Assembly: GCF_000766145.1 (NCBI RefSeq)
Contig: NZ_JNFB01000001.1
Span: 43,874-107,873 of the forward strand
Length of the DNA stretch: 64,000 nucleotides
Direction of reading: 5' to 3'
Origin: Paenilisteria newyorkensis
Lineage (GTDB): Bacteria > Bacillota > Bacilli > Lactobacillales > Listeriaceae
Part shown: piece after piece, positions 36,896 through 44,923 of the stretch
Layout of the letters: the number at the start of each line of letters is the position of its first letter
Position numbering within the stretch: position 1 is the first letter of the stretch
Notes under the pieces: model-generated
Database searches by the model: none
What the model saw: the letters and a program-made list of their open reading frames with translations, nothing else
Told to the model about the DNA's origin: nothing
Translations under genes and position numbers: made by a program

Positions 36896-37737
36896 TGTTG
36901 GCTGAAAATTTGGATGTGGCTGCGAAGCAAATACGGCTGCATACGTTGAAGGAGTTGCGGGCGCTTGGATTCGGACACTTTGGCGGGAGTTTATCGATTG
37001 TGGAGGCGCTGGCGGTGATTTACGGGAAGCATTTGGCGGTGGATCCGCAGAAACCGGAGGACGCGAATCGTGATTATTTCGTTTTGTCGAAGGGACACGG
37101 TGGACCGGCGCTTTACGCGACGCTATTTTTGAAGGGATTTTTCGCAGAGGATGAGCTGTATACGTTGAATCAGAATGGCACGCGTTTGCCGTCGCATCCG
37201 GATCGGAATTTGACGCCGGGCGTGGAGATGACCACGGGATCGCTTGGACAGGGGATTTCGGTGGCTGGCGGGATTGCGTTCGGGAATATGTTGGCTGGGC
37301 GCGAGAATTATACGTACGCGATTGTCGGGGACGGCGAGCTGAATGAGGGCCAGTGCTGGGAGGCGTTTCAGTTTATCGGGCATCACCGGCTTGACCGCAT
37401 GATCGTGTTGATTGACGATAATAAGAAGCAGCTGGATGGCTTGACGGCGGACATTATTGATCCGCTTGATTTGGAGGCGAAGATGGCGGCGTTTGGATTC
37501 CGGACGGTGACGGTGGATGGTGCTTCGACACAGGCCATTGATGAGGCGATTCAGACGGCAAAAAGGAGTTCTGGAAAGCCGTACGCGATTGTGCTGGATA
37601 CGGTGAAGGGGCAGGGCGTGACGCATATCGAGGAGAAGGCGGACAACCATCATTTGCGTCCTGATGACGGGGATAAGCAGGCGATTGACGACGCAATTTT
37701 GGCATTAGAAAATGATTTGGAAGGGGTGGCACAATGA
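36895..37737 (+). CDS. Transketolase, N-terminal subunit
   Basis: This 280-residue subunit is the thiamine-diphosphate-binding half of a split transketolase. It has KGHGGPALYATL near residue 65, the TPP motif GDGELNEGQCWEAF followed by IDDNKKQ (about residues 147-180), and HPDRNLTPGVEMTTGSLGQG. It pairs with the C-terminal subunit that overlaps its 3' end. Two-gene transketolases inside sugar operons usually act on a dedicated substrate. The ATG at 36895 overlaps the EIIC stop (TGATG), with GAGGAGGA 6 bases upstream. Confidence 0.92.
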   Translation: MLAENLDVAAKQIRLHTLKELRALGFGHFGGSLSIVEALAVIYGKHLAVDPQKPEDANRDYFVLSKGHGGPALYATLFLKGFFAEDELYTLNQNGTRLPSHPDRNLTPGVEMTTGSLGQGISVAGGIAFGNMLAGRENYTYAIVGDGELNEGQCWEAFQFIGHHRLDRMIVLIDDNKKQLDGLTADIIDPLDLEAKMAAFGFRTVTVDGASTQAIDEAIQTAKRSSGKPYAIVLDTVKGQGVTHIEEKADNHHLRPDDGDKQAIDDAILALENDLEGVAQ

Positions 37738-38672
37738 CGCTTACACTTGAAAAAGACCAACTGGAGATGCGCCAAGTTTACGCGGATACGGTTCGAAAAT
37801 TGGCGGCGGCGGATCCGGATGTGATTGCGCTGGAGGCTGATTTGAGTAGCGCGATGTCGACGGGGAAACTCAAGGCGGAGCTGCCAGGTCAGTATGTGAA
37901 TGTGGGCATTATGGAGGCGAACATGATGGGCGTCGCGGCGGGACTTAGTGTGCTCGGACGCAAGCCGTTCATCCATTCTTTCGGCCAATTCGTGACGCGC
38001 CGTGCTTTTGACCAAGTTTTCGTATCGCTTGGCTACGCGCAACTTTCAGCGGTTATCGTTGGCTCTGATGCAGGCGTTTCCGCAGAACATAACGGCGGCA
38101 CGCACATGACTTTTGAAGATATTGGTTTGATGCGCGAAGTCCCGAATGCCAACGTTTACGAAGCAAGTGACGCCGTTCAATTCAGCTGGCTCCTCGAGAA
38201 TGCCTACAAAAAAGGCGGCCTGCACTACATTCGAACGATTCGTAAAAATGCGACGCAGCTCTACGATGAAAACACCACGTTTGAAAAAGCTCAAATTTTG
38301 CGAGAAGGTTCGGACATCACGATTTGTGCCACCGGAATCATGGTCGCAGAGAGCTTGAAAGCCGCGGAAATTCTAAGAGCATCCGGCTTCTCGGCAGAAG
38401 TCATCGATATGTTTTCCATCAAACCACTAGACGGCGAGACGCTCCGCCAATCCGTACAAAAAACCGGTCGCGTCATCACCGCAGAAAACCATAATGTCAA
38501 TGGCGGACTCGGAAGCGCCGTCGCAGAATTCCTTGGAGAAAACTGCCCCGTGCCACTGTACCGCGTCGGCGTGCGCGAACAATTCGGACAAGTCGGCTTG
38601 ATGCCATATCTCCAAGAATTTTACGGACTCACCGCAGAAAATATCGCTACACAAGCAGAAAAAATGATATAA
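37734..38672 (+). CDS. Transketolase, C-terminal subunit
   Basis: This 312-residue subunit holds the pyrimidine-binding and C-terminal domains of the split transketolase: LEADLSSAMSTGKLKAELPG near residue 37, GIMEANMMGVAAGLSV near 61, and SDAGVSAEHNGGTHMTFED near 105, with RVGVREQFGQVG toward the end. It starts as ATGA over the upstream stop, consistent with stoichiometric assembly. Codon third positions become more C-rich through this gene than in the preceding one. A strong terminator follows. Confidence 0.92.
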   Translation: MTLTLEKDQLEMRQVYADTVRKLAAADPDVIALEADLSSAMSTGKLKAELPGQYVNVGIMEANMMGVAAGLSVLGRKPFIHSFGQFVTRRAFDQVFVSLGYAQLSAVIVGSDAGVSAEHNGGTHMTFEDIGLMREVPNANVYEASDAVQFSWLLENAYKKGGLHYIRTIRKNATQLYDENTTFEKAQILREGSDITICATGIMVAESLKAAEILRASGFSAEVIDMFSIKPLDGETLRQSVQKTGRVITAENHNVNGGLGSAVAEFLGENCPVPLYRVGVREQFGQVGLMPYLQEFYGLTAENIATQAEKMI

Positions 38673-38677
38673 CGTCG

Positions 38678-38710
38678 AAGCTGGGCAAATTTACCGCGCC
38701 CAGCTTTTTA
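38678..38710 (+). terminator. Rho-independent terminator of the second PTS operon
   Basis: The stem AAGCTGGGC/GCCCAGCTT with an 11-base loop is followed by TTTTTAAAT. Confidence 0.9.
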
Positions 38711-38745
38711 AATGTGTGGTAAAATAAATGGGAGGTGAATCACAC

Positions 38746-39153
38746 ATGGCAATGAAAGATCAAATCGAAACAGAAGTAGATCAATACTTAGCGGACAACG
38801 GCATGTCGACGAACTATCACAGACTTATGTACGCCGGCCCATCGATGCGCACCAGGCACAGTCTCGTACTCGTGTTCACGGAAGTAGGATTAATCACATT
38901 CTCCTTCTCCATCGTCAGCAAATCCGAAACACAAATGTTCTTCCTACCAAAAGACAAAATCCGAGCCATCCGTCTCGATAAAAAACGTTTTGTACATAAA
39001 TTATCGATGGAAGCTGAAAACGAAGAAGGGCAAATCGAACGCGCCCAGTATTTCGTCAGCAAGCGCGTCTTCGGAAGACCATGGCACAGCGAAACACTAC
39101 AATACCTCTTCGACAAAAAGATATTCAGCGAGGCGACAAACACTCATTGTTGA
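38746..39153 (+). CDS. Unrecognised 135-residue cytoplasmic protein
   Basis: This soluble protein has an alternating beta-strand pattern (HSLVLVFTEVGLITFSFSIV, TQMFFLPKDKIRAIRL) that looks like a small PH-like beta-sandwich, but I do not recognise the family. The ATG at 38746 lies 8 bases after GGGAGGTGA. The last eight or so codons fall within the left arm of intergenic repeat copy B (from 39122), so the C-terminal sequence may come from the repeat. It has its own likely promoter region after the terminator at 38678. Confidence 0.7.
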   Translation: MAMKDQIETEVDQYLADNGMSTNYHRLMYAGPSMRTRHSLVLVFTEVGLITFSFSIVSKSETQMFFLPKDKIRAIRLDKKRFVHKLSMEAENEEGQIERAQYFVSKRVFGRPWHSETLQYLFDKKIFSEATNTHC

Positions 39154-39385
39154 GATTGTTCGAAGTGAAGCGAGTTACAAGTTCAATATGCAGGGGAACA
39201 AAGTGAACCTGTAATCCTTTACGTTAAAAGCTCCGTTCCAGTGCTCTTCTACACTGCGTTTCGCATAACTTCTCACATGGTCGGGGATAAGACTCCCTTC
39301 CTGTTTTCAGTCAACGTACCCCAGTACGCTCCGCGCTGGTACTCGCTTTTGCCTAGAAACTAAGTATTTGTCACCACGCTGAATA
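39122..39385. repeat. Dispersed structured intergenic repeat, copy B (long form)
   Basis: This 264-bp element has imperfect inverted ends: TATTCAGCGAGGCGACAAAC at the left; the complement of the right end reads TATTCAGCGTGGTGACAAAT. Like copy C it contains GAGTTACAA..TCAATATGCAGG.GAACA.AGTGA, and it ends with GTAC.CTCCGCGCTGGTACTCG and TTTTGCCTAG. The middle (39260-39320) is expanded compared with copies A and C. The element starts within codons of the upstream gene. Confidence 0.72.
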
Positions 39386-39492
39386 CTTTTTAGTAAAAAG
39401 ATATTTTCAACACTTTCCTAAGGTTTTAATCGTTCAAAATCGTTTTTTCTGGTACACTAGTAGAAAGGGTATTTTTTATGGAGGGAATTACT

Positions 39493-39981
39493 ATGGAACT
39501 AAATTGGTCACTTTATGATTTGCAGAAAAGAGAAATGGTAAGCACTTTTCCGTCGGTAGAGGATATTTCGATGAGCGAACAAATCGTCAAACAGCTAAGC
39601 GAAAACAGAGATACACGCTGGGAAATGGAACTATTCCCATTCGGTCTAGAAATCACTGAGGATTACATTCATTTCAACATTGTCCTCGCTAATTTCCTAG
39701 ATGTACAGGTGCAAAAAGTCGTGTTCTCCTTCAACATCACAGTAGGTGGCAGAACCATTGGCACGCCTTATTTCGACGCTGGAAAAGACGACATTGGCAT
39801 GATTGAACCAGAAATTGGGATAATCCAACGCTTTACCTTCGAAAATCCAGGCTTCCGAATCGGAACGACAGACGACTACGTATTTAATGCAACCTACCGC
39901 TACGTGTACAAAGAAGAAGAATTCTGGCGTCTATCCGAGCTCGAATACATCGTGGACGGCAAAAAAATGAACCTGCTTTGA
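39493..39981 (+). CDS. Unrecognised 162-residue protein, beta-rich
   Basis: This soluble protein has no signal peptide or membrane segment. The middle reads as beta-strands (DYIHFNIVLANFLDVQVQKV, VVFSFNITVGGRTIG, EIGIIQRFTFENPGF), suggesting a small beta-sandwich. I recognise no family. A GAGGG site precedes the ATG at 39493. The next membrane-protein gene begins 12 bases after its stop, so the two are probably one transcript and may act together at the membrane. Confidence 0.7.
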   Translation: MELNWSLYDLQKREMVSTFPSVEDISMSEQIVKQLSENRDTRWEMELFPFGLEITEDYIHFNIVLANFLDVQVQKVVFSFNITVGGRTIGTPYFDAGKDDIGMIEPEIGIIQRFTFENPGFRIGTTDDYVFNATYRYVYKEEEFWRLSELEYIVDGKKMNLL

Positions 39982-39992
39982 GGAGTTGAAGA

Positions 39993-40796
39993 ATGAAAAA
40001 ACAAGTAAGTGGATTTATCATGTTATTTTTAGGAGCAACATTACTTCCAAATTTCAGTAGTTTTTTATACAGTTGGGCATTAAACGGCTCCGACTTCGAA
40101 CCGAATTGGATACTGTGGGCAACGCTTAGCCTGACCATCCTATTATTCCTTTTTGGCATACTAACACTACTCGAAAAAACAATATTACTCGCCAATTTGC
40201 TAGTTTTGCTAGGTTACAGCGTTTTTCAAAGCTGGATGTTGTGGCAAAATCAACTCGAACCATGGATCAAAAATGGAGAATTAGGCTTGATAGATTACTC
40301 CCGCCTCATCACGCTTCTAGTCGCGCTTATTGGGATTGCCTATCTCTTCATCAAGACACCAGAAAAACCGGCAATCCCACCTACCGATTGGCAGAAAAAG
40401 TGGCGCTGGGCAGGCGTGTTTTTCGCCATACTTGGCTTAGGCGTCTCTATCACATTAGCCGTCATCGTCCTATCCGGCGAAGAATTTTTCTTCACAACAC
40501 CATTCGACGCTTATTTAGGAATCGGCATTGCGTTTTTCTTCCTACTCGCCATCGTATTCGGATTTAGGAAACCAAATGCCTTCATCACGGCGCCACTACT
40601 CGGACTCTCGTTTAACTTTTTCACAGAATATCTCTGGCTAGAACAGTTACTCCGCAAAATCGGGTCTCAAATTGGCTCACAAATCGGCCAAGACGAAAAT
40701 ACGGTTGTCGCGCTGAAACTAATCATCGGCACACTCGGCATCTTCGCCAGCCTATTTCTAATTATCGCAACACAAAAAAAGAAATTCGAAGCCTAA
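39993..40796 (+). CDS. Unrecognised multi-spanning membrane protein
   Basis: This 267-residue protein has about seven or eight hydrophobic segments, for example SGFIMLFLGATLLPNFSSFL, ILWATLSLTILLFLFGILTL and WAGVFFAILGLGVSITLAVI, and a basic C-terminus (QKKKFEA). It is cotranscribed with the preceding 162-residue protein (TTGAGGAG site, 12-base gap). It has no recognisable transporter or enzyme motif. Its stop lies inside the left arm of a bidirectional terminator. Confidence 0.72.
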   Translation: MKKQVSGFIMLFLGATLLPNFSSFLYSWALNGSDFEPNWILWATLSLTILLFLFGILTLLEKTILLANLLVLLGYSVFQSWMLWQNQLEPWIKNGELGLIDYSRLITLLVALIGIAYLFIKTPEKPAIPPTDWQKKWRWAGVFFAILGLGVSITLAVIVLSGEEFFFTTPFDAYLGIGIAFFFLLAIVFGFRKPNAFITAPLLGLSFNFFTEYLWLEQLLRKIGSQIGSQIGQDENTVVALKLIIGTLGIFASLFLIIATQKKKFEA

Positions 40797-40821
40797 ACCA
40801 GGTTCCGAATTTCTTTTTTCT
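40779..40821. terminator. Bidirectional terminator
   Basis: A perfect 10-bp stem AAGAAATTCG/CGAATTTCTT is flanked by A and T runs on both sides. It serves the membrane-protein operon (plus) and the small LPXTG gene (minus). Confidence 0.85.
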
Positions 40822-41030
40822 TACCATTTTTTCCGTAAAAGCAACGCAATCGCAGCGATAATCAAGATACCGCCAATCACAATCGTCCAAACCGAAAAGC
40901 TATCACCAGTGCTTGGCAGCTCGTTCATATTGACCGCATTCACCGTCTGAATCGGGCCAAACTTCCAAAAAACCGCCCATGCGACGAAAAGTATTGTAAA
41001 CCCCGCAAGTATTTTCTGAAAAAATTTCAT
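40821..41030 (-). CDS. Minimal LPXTG sortase-anchored protein
   Basis: This 69-residue protein is made almost entirely of targeting signals. It has a basic start and hydrophobic signal peptide (LAGFTILFVAWAVFWKFG) with probable cleavage after VNA, then NELPSTGDS (an LPXTG-type sortase motif), a membrane helix (WTIVIGGILIIAAIALLL) and a basic tail RKKW. After both cuts only about nine residues would remain on the wall. It has a good GGGAGGTT site, its own TTGACA-N17-GATAAT promoter and a terminator, so it is a real gene and not a fragment end. Function unknown. Confidence 0.75.
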   Translation of the reverse strand: MKFFQKILAGFTILFVAWAVFWKFGPIQTVNAVNMNELPSTGDSFSVWTIVIGGILIIAAIALLLRKKW

Positions 41031-41119
41031 GTAGTTAACCTCCCATTTTCTTGGTCAAAATTTCTATATGGAGTCATTGCTAAAGCCTGACCGTTCCTAG
41101 CAAATGACGCTTCCTATCC

Positions 41120-41148
41120 ATTATCAAATAAAAGCTTGTTTTTGTCAA
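41120..41148 (-). promoter_or_regulatory. Sigma-A promoter of the small LPXTG gene
   Basis: On the minus strand, TTGACA (41143-41148) is followed by a 17-base spacer and GATAAT (41120-41125), near-consensus, about 90 bases before the gene. Confidence 0.8.
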
Positions 41149-41187
41149 TGACTATACCAATTTCATAATTGGTACATTATATAAGGC

Positions 41188-41217
41188 TTGACGAACTATA
41201 CAACTATGAGGTATGAT
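41188..41217 (+). promoter_or_regulatory. Sigma-A promoter of glmS
   Basis: TTGACG (41188-41193), an 18-base spacer and TATGAT (41212-41217) lie upstream of the glmS ribozyme. Confidence 0.75.
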
Positions 41218-41267
41218 AATTTTGTTTCCTAGAAAAAATGAAAAGGAGGATCGCTCACAACTGAATA

Positions 41268-41430
41268 GAAGCGCCAGAACTAGAGGTTACGTCTCTAGTT
41301 GACGAGGAAGGGATTAATCGAAAATTCGGCGGGAGTCCCTCGGTTGTACATGCAATCGTGATGCCTTTGCTACAAACCATCAAGGCGACTTGGTGAACAG
41401 AGTGGAAAGGAACATGTTTTATCCCCATGG
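41268..41430 (+). ncRNA. glmS ribozyme/riboswitch (glucosamine-6-phosphate)
   Basis: The leader carries the catalytic core of the glmS ribozyme: self-cleavage would occur just before GCGCCAGAACT (G+1 at 41271). P2/P2.1 elements follow, with paired AACTAGAG/CTCTAGTT around 41278-41300, then GACGAGG, and the conserved 3' part GGCGACTTGGTGAACAGAGT and GGAAAGGAACATG. It lies upstream of glmS as expected. Glucosamine-6-phosphate acts as cofactor, and cleavage destabilises the mRNA. The 3' boundary is approximate. Confidence 0.93.
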
Positions 41431-41531
41431 AAACGCGAAAGGAATACAGACAGCGGAATAGTCTGCCCTTTTTCAAATTAATAGAGGGCTTGCATACAGG
41501 ATAAGTCTGCCCTCAAATGGAGGATTTTATT

Positions 41532-43340
41532 ATGTGCGGAATTGTAGGATTTATTGGAAAGAAGAATGCGAAAGAAGTTTTATTAGAAGGACTAGAGAAA
41601 TTAGAATATCGTGGCTATGACTCAGCAGGGATTGCACTCCAATCACCGACTGGCGTACTAGTAGCGAAAGAAAAAGGGCGCATTGCGGATTTACGTTCAG
41701 AAGTACCAGCCGACGCTTTTGGTGAAATGGGAATTGGGCATACACGTTGGGCGACACACGGGAAGCCAAGTCATGCCAATGCACATCCACATCAAAGCAA
41801 GTCAGGGCGTTACACGATCGTTCATAACGGCGTCATCGAAAACTATTCCTTATTAACAGATCAATATCTAGCCGATGCTAGTTTTGCAAGTGATACCGAT
41901 ACAGAAGTCATCGTTTTGCTCATCGAAATGTTTGCAAACCAAGGCATGACAACAAAAGAAGCATTCACGAAGACGCTTAGCTTGCTTCACGGATCATACG
42001 CTATTTGTTTGATCGATAATCAAGACAACGAAACGCTCTACGCAGCGAAAAATAAAAGCCCACTCCTAATCGGAAAAGGCAAAGATTTCAACGTTATTGC
42101 AAGTGACGCGATGGCAGTAATCCGCGAAACCGACCAATTCGTCGAAATCATGGATGAAGAAATCGTCCTTGTAAAACGGGATGGCGTGACAATCGAAACA
42201 TTGGCTGGCGAAGAAATCGAGCGCGAAGCTTACACAGCCGAACTCGACGCATCCGATATCGAAAAAGGAACCTATCCACATTACATGCTAAAAGAAACAG
42301 ACGAGCAACCAGCCGTTATTCGTAAAATTATCCAAGCTTACCAAAACGAAGCAGGCGATGTAACCGTAGATCCGAAAATTGTCAAAGAACTACTAGACAC
42401 CGATCGCATCCACATCGTTGCATGCGGAACAAGCTATCACGCAGGACTTGTCGGCAAAAATCTCATCGAAAAATTAGCAGAAGTACCAGTCGAAGTTCAC
42501 GTTTCTAGCGAATTCGGTTACAACATGCCACTTCTAACGGAAAAGCCATTGTTCATTTTTATTACGCAAAGTGGTGAAACAGCAGACAGCCGCCAAGTAT
42601 TGGTGAAAGTCAAAGAACTAGGCTACCGCTCGCTCACAATCACGAATGTGCCAGGCTCAACATTGGATCGCGAAGCAGACAACACCATGTACCTGCACGC
42701 AGGCCCAGAAATCGCCGTAGCATCCACAAAAGCCTACACAGCACAAATTGCAGCTTTATCTATTTTAGCGACTGTTGTAGGCCGTGAGAAGGGTCTAAGC
42801 AAGGCTAAAGATTTCGATCTAATCGTAGAACTAGGCATTGTTGCAAACGCGATGGAAACCCTAGTCGACAGCAAGGAAACCATCGAGCATATCGCTGGAG
42901 AATATTTAGCAACAACACGCAATGCCTTTTTCCTTGGTCGCCATATCGATTATTTTGTAGCTATGGAAGCCGCGCTTAAGCTAAAAGAAATCTCGTATAT
43001 CCAAGCAGAAGGTTTTGCAAGCGGTGAGCTGAAGCACGGAACCATTGCTTTGATTGAAGACGGCACACCAGTGCTTGCTCTAATCACCCAAGAAAACATC
43101 AACTGGAATATCCGCGGTAATGTAAAAGAAGTACTAGCACGTGGCGCCAACGCTTGTATCTTGTCGATGGAAGGCGCGAACCAACCAGGCGATCAATTCG
43201 TCATTCCAAAAGTTCACGAACTCCTAACACCACTAGCAAGCGTCGTACCGTGTCAACTACTGGCCTACTACGCAGCGCTTCACCGTGGTTGCGATGTAGA
43301 CAAACCACGTAACCTAGCAAAAAGCGTTACAGTAGAATAA
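41532..43340 (+). CDS. glmS: Glutamine-fructose-6-phosphate aminotransferase GlmS
   Basis: This 602-residue enzyme makes glucosamine-6-phosphate from fructose-6-phosphate and glutamine, the first step to UDP-GlcNAc. The mature protein begins with catalytic Cys ([20 protein letters not shown]). The N-terminal glutaminase domain ([11 protein letters not shown]) is followed by two SIS isomerase domains ([24 protein letters not shown]; and a C-terminal KSVTVE end). The ATG at 41532 has GGAGG 8 bases upstream; an earlier in-frame start is not needed. Expression is controlled by the ribozyme in its leader. Confidence 0.97.
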   Translation: MCGIVGFIGKKNAKEVLLEGLEKLEYRGYDSAGIALQSPTGVLVAKEKGRIADLRSEVPADAFGEMGIGHTRWATHGKPSHANAHPHQSKSGRYTIVHNGVIENYSLLTDQYLADASFASDTDTEVIVLLIEMFANQGMTTKEAFTKTLSLLHGSYAICLIDNQDNETLYAAKNKSPLLIGKGKDFNVIASDAMAVIRETDQFVEIMDEEIVLVKRDGVTIETLAGEEIEREAYTAELDASDIEKGTYPHYMLKETDEQPAVIRKIIQAYQNEAGDVTVDPKIVKELLDTDRIHIVACGTSYHAGLVGKNLIEKLAEVPVEVHVSSEFGYNMPLLTEKPLFIFITQSGETADSRQVLVKVKELGYRSLTITNVPGSTLDREADNTMYLHAGPEIAVASTKAYTAQIAALSILATVVGREKGLSKAKDFDLIVELGIVANAMETLVDSKETIEHIAGEYLATTRNAFFLGRHIDYFVAMEAALKLKEISYIQAEGFASGELKHGTIALIEDGTPVLALITQENINWNIRGNVKEVLARGANACILSMEGANQPGDQFVIPKVHELLTPLASVVPCQLLAYYAALHRGCDVDKPRNLAKSVTVE

Positions 43341-43342
43341 AT

Positions 43343-43393
43343 AAGAAGGATGTAGACTGCGTATCCGATACGTTATCTACATCCTTCTTTTAT
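43343..43393. terminator. Bidirectional terminator between glmS and dltD
   Basis: The stem AAGAAGGATGTAGA/TCTACATCCTTCTT is perfect over 14 bp and flanked by A and T runs; the dltD stop lies in its right arm. Confidence 0.92.
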
Positions 43394-44664
43394 TGCTTAC
43401 TATCTTCCTTTTTGGGAGGGAGAACCTGTTTAAAATAAAACTGTTTTGGCGTTTTCTCATACGTAGGTTTCGTCTTATCTTTCATAAACTGATCCATCTT
43501 TTTATCAATCGCTACCCAACCCCGCCAAGATAAATGAATCGTATCTTCCAAGAAATAAGGCGTATCACTGTAACTCGACATATCGTAATAGTGGAAACCT
43601 TGTTCTGTTATCTGTTTCCCAGATTTATCATAGTACTTCTGCAACTTCTCACGAGAAGCGCCAATATAATCATACCAAGGCCCGTTCACAGGAGGATTGA
43701 TGAAAAGCACATCCGCACCGACCTCTTTAAAAGCATCCATAACAAGCTGTAAATCACTATATTCAGGTGACTCATCGTAACTTAAATTCGTCCGACTATC
43801 CTTCAACTGATTAATTGTTGGCTCTAATTTCTTCTTATAATAAGAGTCCTTAATAAAAAATGGATTCGTGCCAACTTTGGATTCACCAGTCTTTGTTGCT
43901 AATTCATCTAATGTCGTATAATCCAACGCATCAGGAAGGAGTTTCAAGTTTTTCTGAACTTTCTCCTCACGCGAACCTTGAATGAATTTCGAATCTAAAT
44001 CATCTTTTCGTTGCAAAATCTTCACCTGAGCCACCGCTGCTGTTTTTGTAAACATATCGACCTCGGTTTTAGGACCAGGGGATGCGATACTCTCAAGCAA
44101 TGCCGCCAAAGTGGTATCATTTTTCACCACTTTGTAGCTTAACAATCTACGTGCTGCATATCTTCTTTCAGCAGTAGGAGGCTCATCTGCCATCGCAAAT
44201 TTATAAGCTTGAAGTGGCGAGAAATTCCCACCGAAGTGCCCATCGTCAACACCAGCTGGTTGGAACCATTGTGGCGATAAAACAAATACAACTTTCTTAC
44301 CTTTTAACTCATTGCCCATCGCTTTAATATCTAAGTAATGCGAAAGGGATTGCGTGCCGGGACGACCAATAAGAAACGGCGTATAGCCACGATTGTATTT
44401 CTCTGCAAAGACGTTGGGATGGAATTGATCCACACGTGATAACTCCGAAGAACCAAAGATAGGGACATAGTTTTTATCTGTCGCAAGCATTTTTTGTTGA
44501 ATGGCAACACCTTGCACGACAGTTGGATTCATAGAAGTAGCGCTTTTTTTGACAGTGCTAGTAGAAACACCGCCAAAGATGGAGCTTGGGCCGAACAGGA
44601 TGAATAAGAACACAGCCCCTGCAATAAGCAAAGGCCCAAATGTCATCCAAAGTTTCTTTTTCAT
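43390..44664 (-). CDS. dltD: D-alanyl transfer protein DltD
   Basis: This 424-residue membrane-anchored SGNH-like protein is the last enzyme of D-alanylation of teichoic acids. It has an N-terminal transmembrane anchor ([20 protein letters not shown]), the FGSSELS nucleophile motif ([20 protein letters not shown], about residues 69-88), and the C-terminal [10 protein letters not shown] motif with the catalytic Asp and His. It is the last gene of the dlt operon. Its start overlaps the dltC stop by 4 bases. Confidence 0.96.
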   Translation of the reverse strand: MKKKLWMTFGPLLIAGAVFLFILFGPSSIFGGVSTSTVKKSATSMNPTVVQGVAIQQKMLATDKNYVPIFGSSELSRVDQFHPNVFAEKYNRGYTPFLIGRPGTQSLSHYLDIKAMGNELKGKKVVFVLSPQWFQPAGVDDGHFGGNFSPLQAYKFAMADEPPTAERRYAARRLLSYKVVKNDTTLAALLESIASPGPKTEVDMFTKTAAVAQVKILQRKDDLDSKFIQGSREEKVQKNLKLLPDALDYTTLDELATKTGESKVGTNPFFIKDSYYKKKLEPTINQLKDSRTNLSYDESPEYSDLQLVMDAFKEVGADVLFINPPVNGPWYDYIGASREKLQKYYDKSGKQITEQGFHYYDMSSYSDTPYFLEDTIHLSWRGWVAIDKKMDQFMKDKTKPTYEKTPKQFYFKQVLPPKKEDSKQ

Positions 44665-44897
44665 TTTAATTCCTCAAGTTTAGCGATGATTTGATCCGGA
44701 GTCGACCACTCATCACGATCGAATTCTGAAACCGGAACTGTAATTCCTAAGCGCGATTCTACTTCTATTAATAACTGAACGGTTGCCATTGAATCGAGAA
44801 GTCCTTCGTCAAACAAATGCACTGATGTGTTTTCCACAACTTCCTCTGATTCAGTAATCTCTTCTAAAATTTCTAATACGTCTTCACGAAATGCCAT
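44661..44897 (-). CDS. dltC: D-alanyl carrier protein DltC
   Basis: This 78-residue acyl-carrier-type protein has the phosphopantetheine attachment Ser36 in [14 protein letters not shown]. DltA loads D-alanine on it, and it delivers to DltB at the membrane. It lies between dltB and dltD in the standard order, with a CACCTT-complement (AAGGTG) ribosome site. Confidence 0.97.
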   Translation of the reverse strand: MAFREDVLEILEEITESEEVVENTSVHLFDEGLLDSMATVQLLIEVESRLGITVPVSEFDRDEWSTPDQIIAKLEELK

Positions 44898-44923
44898 AAT
44901 ATTTTACCACCTTATCATTTTAT

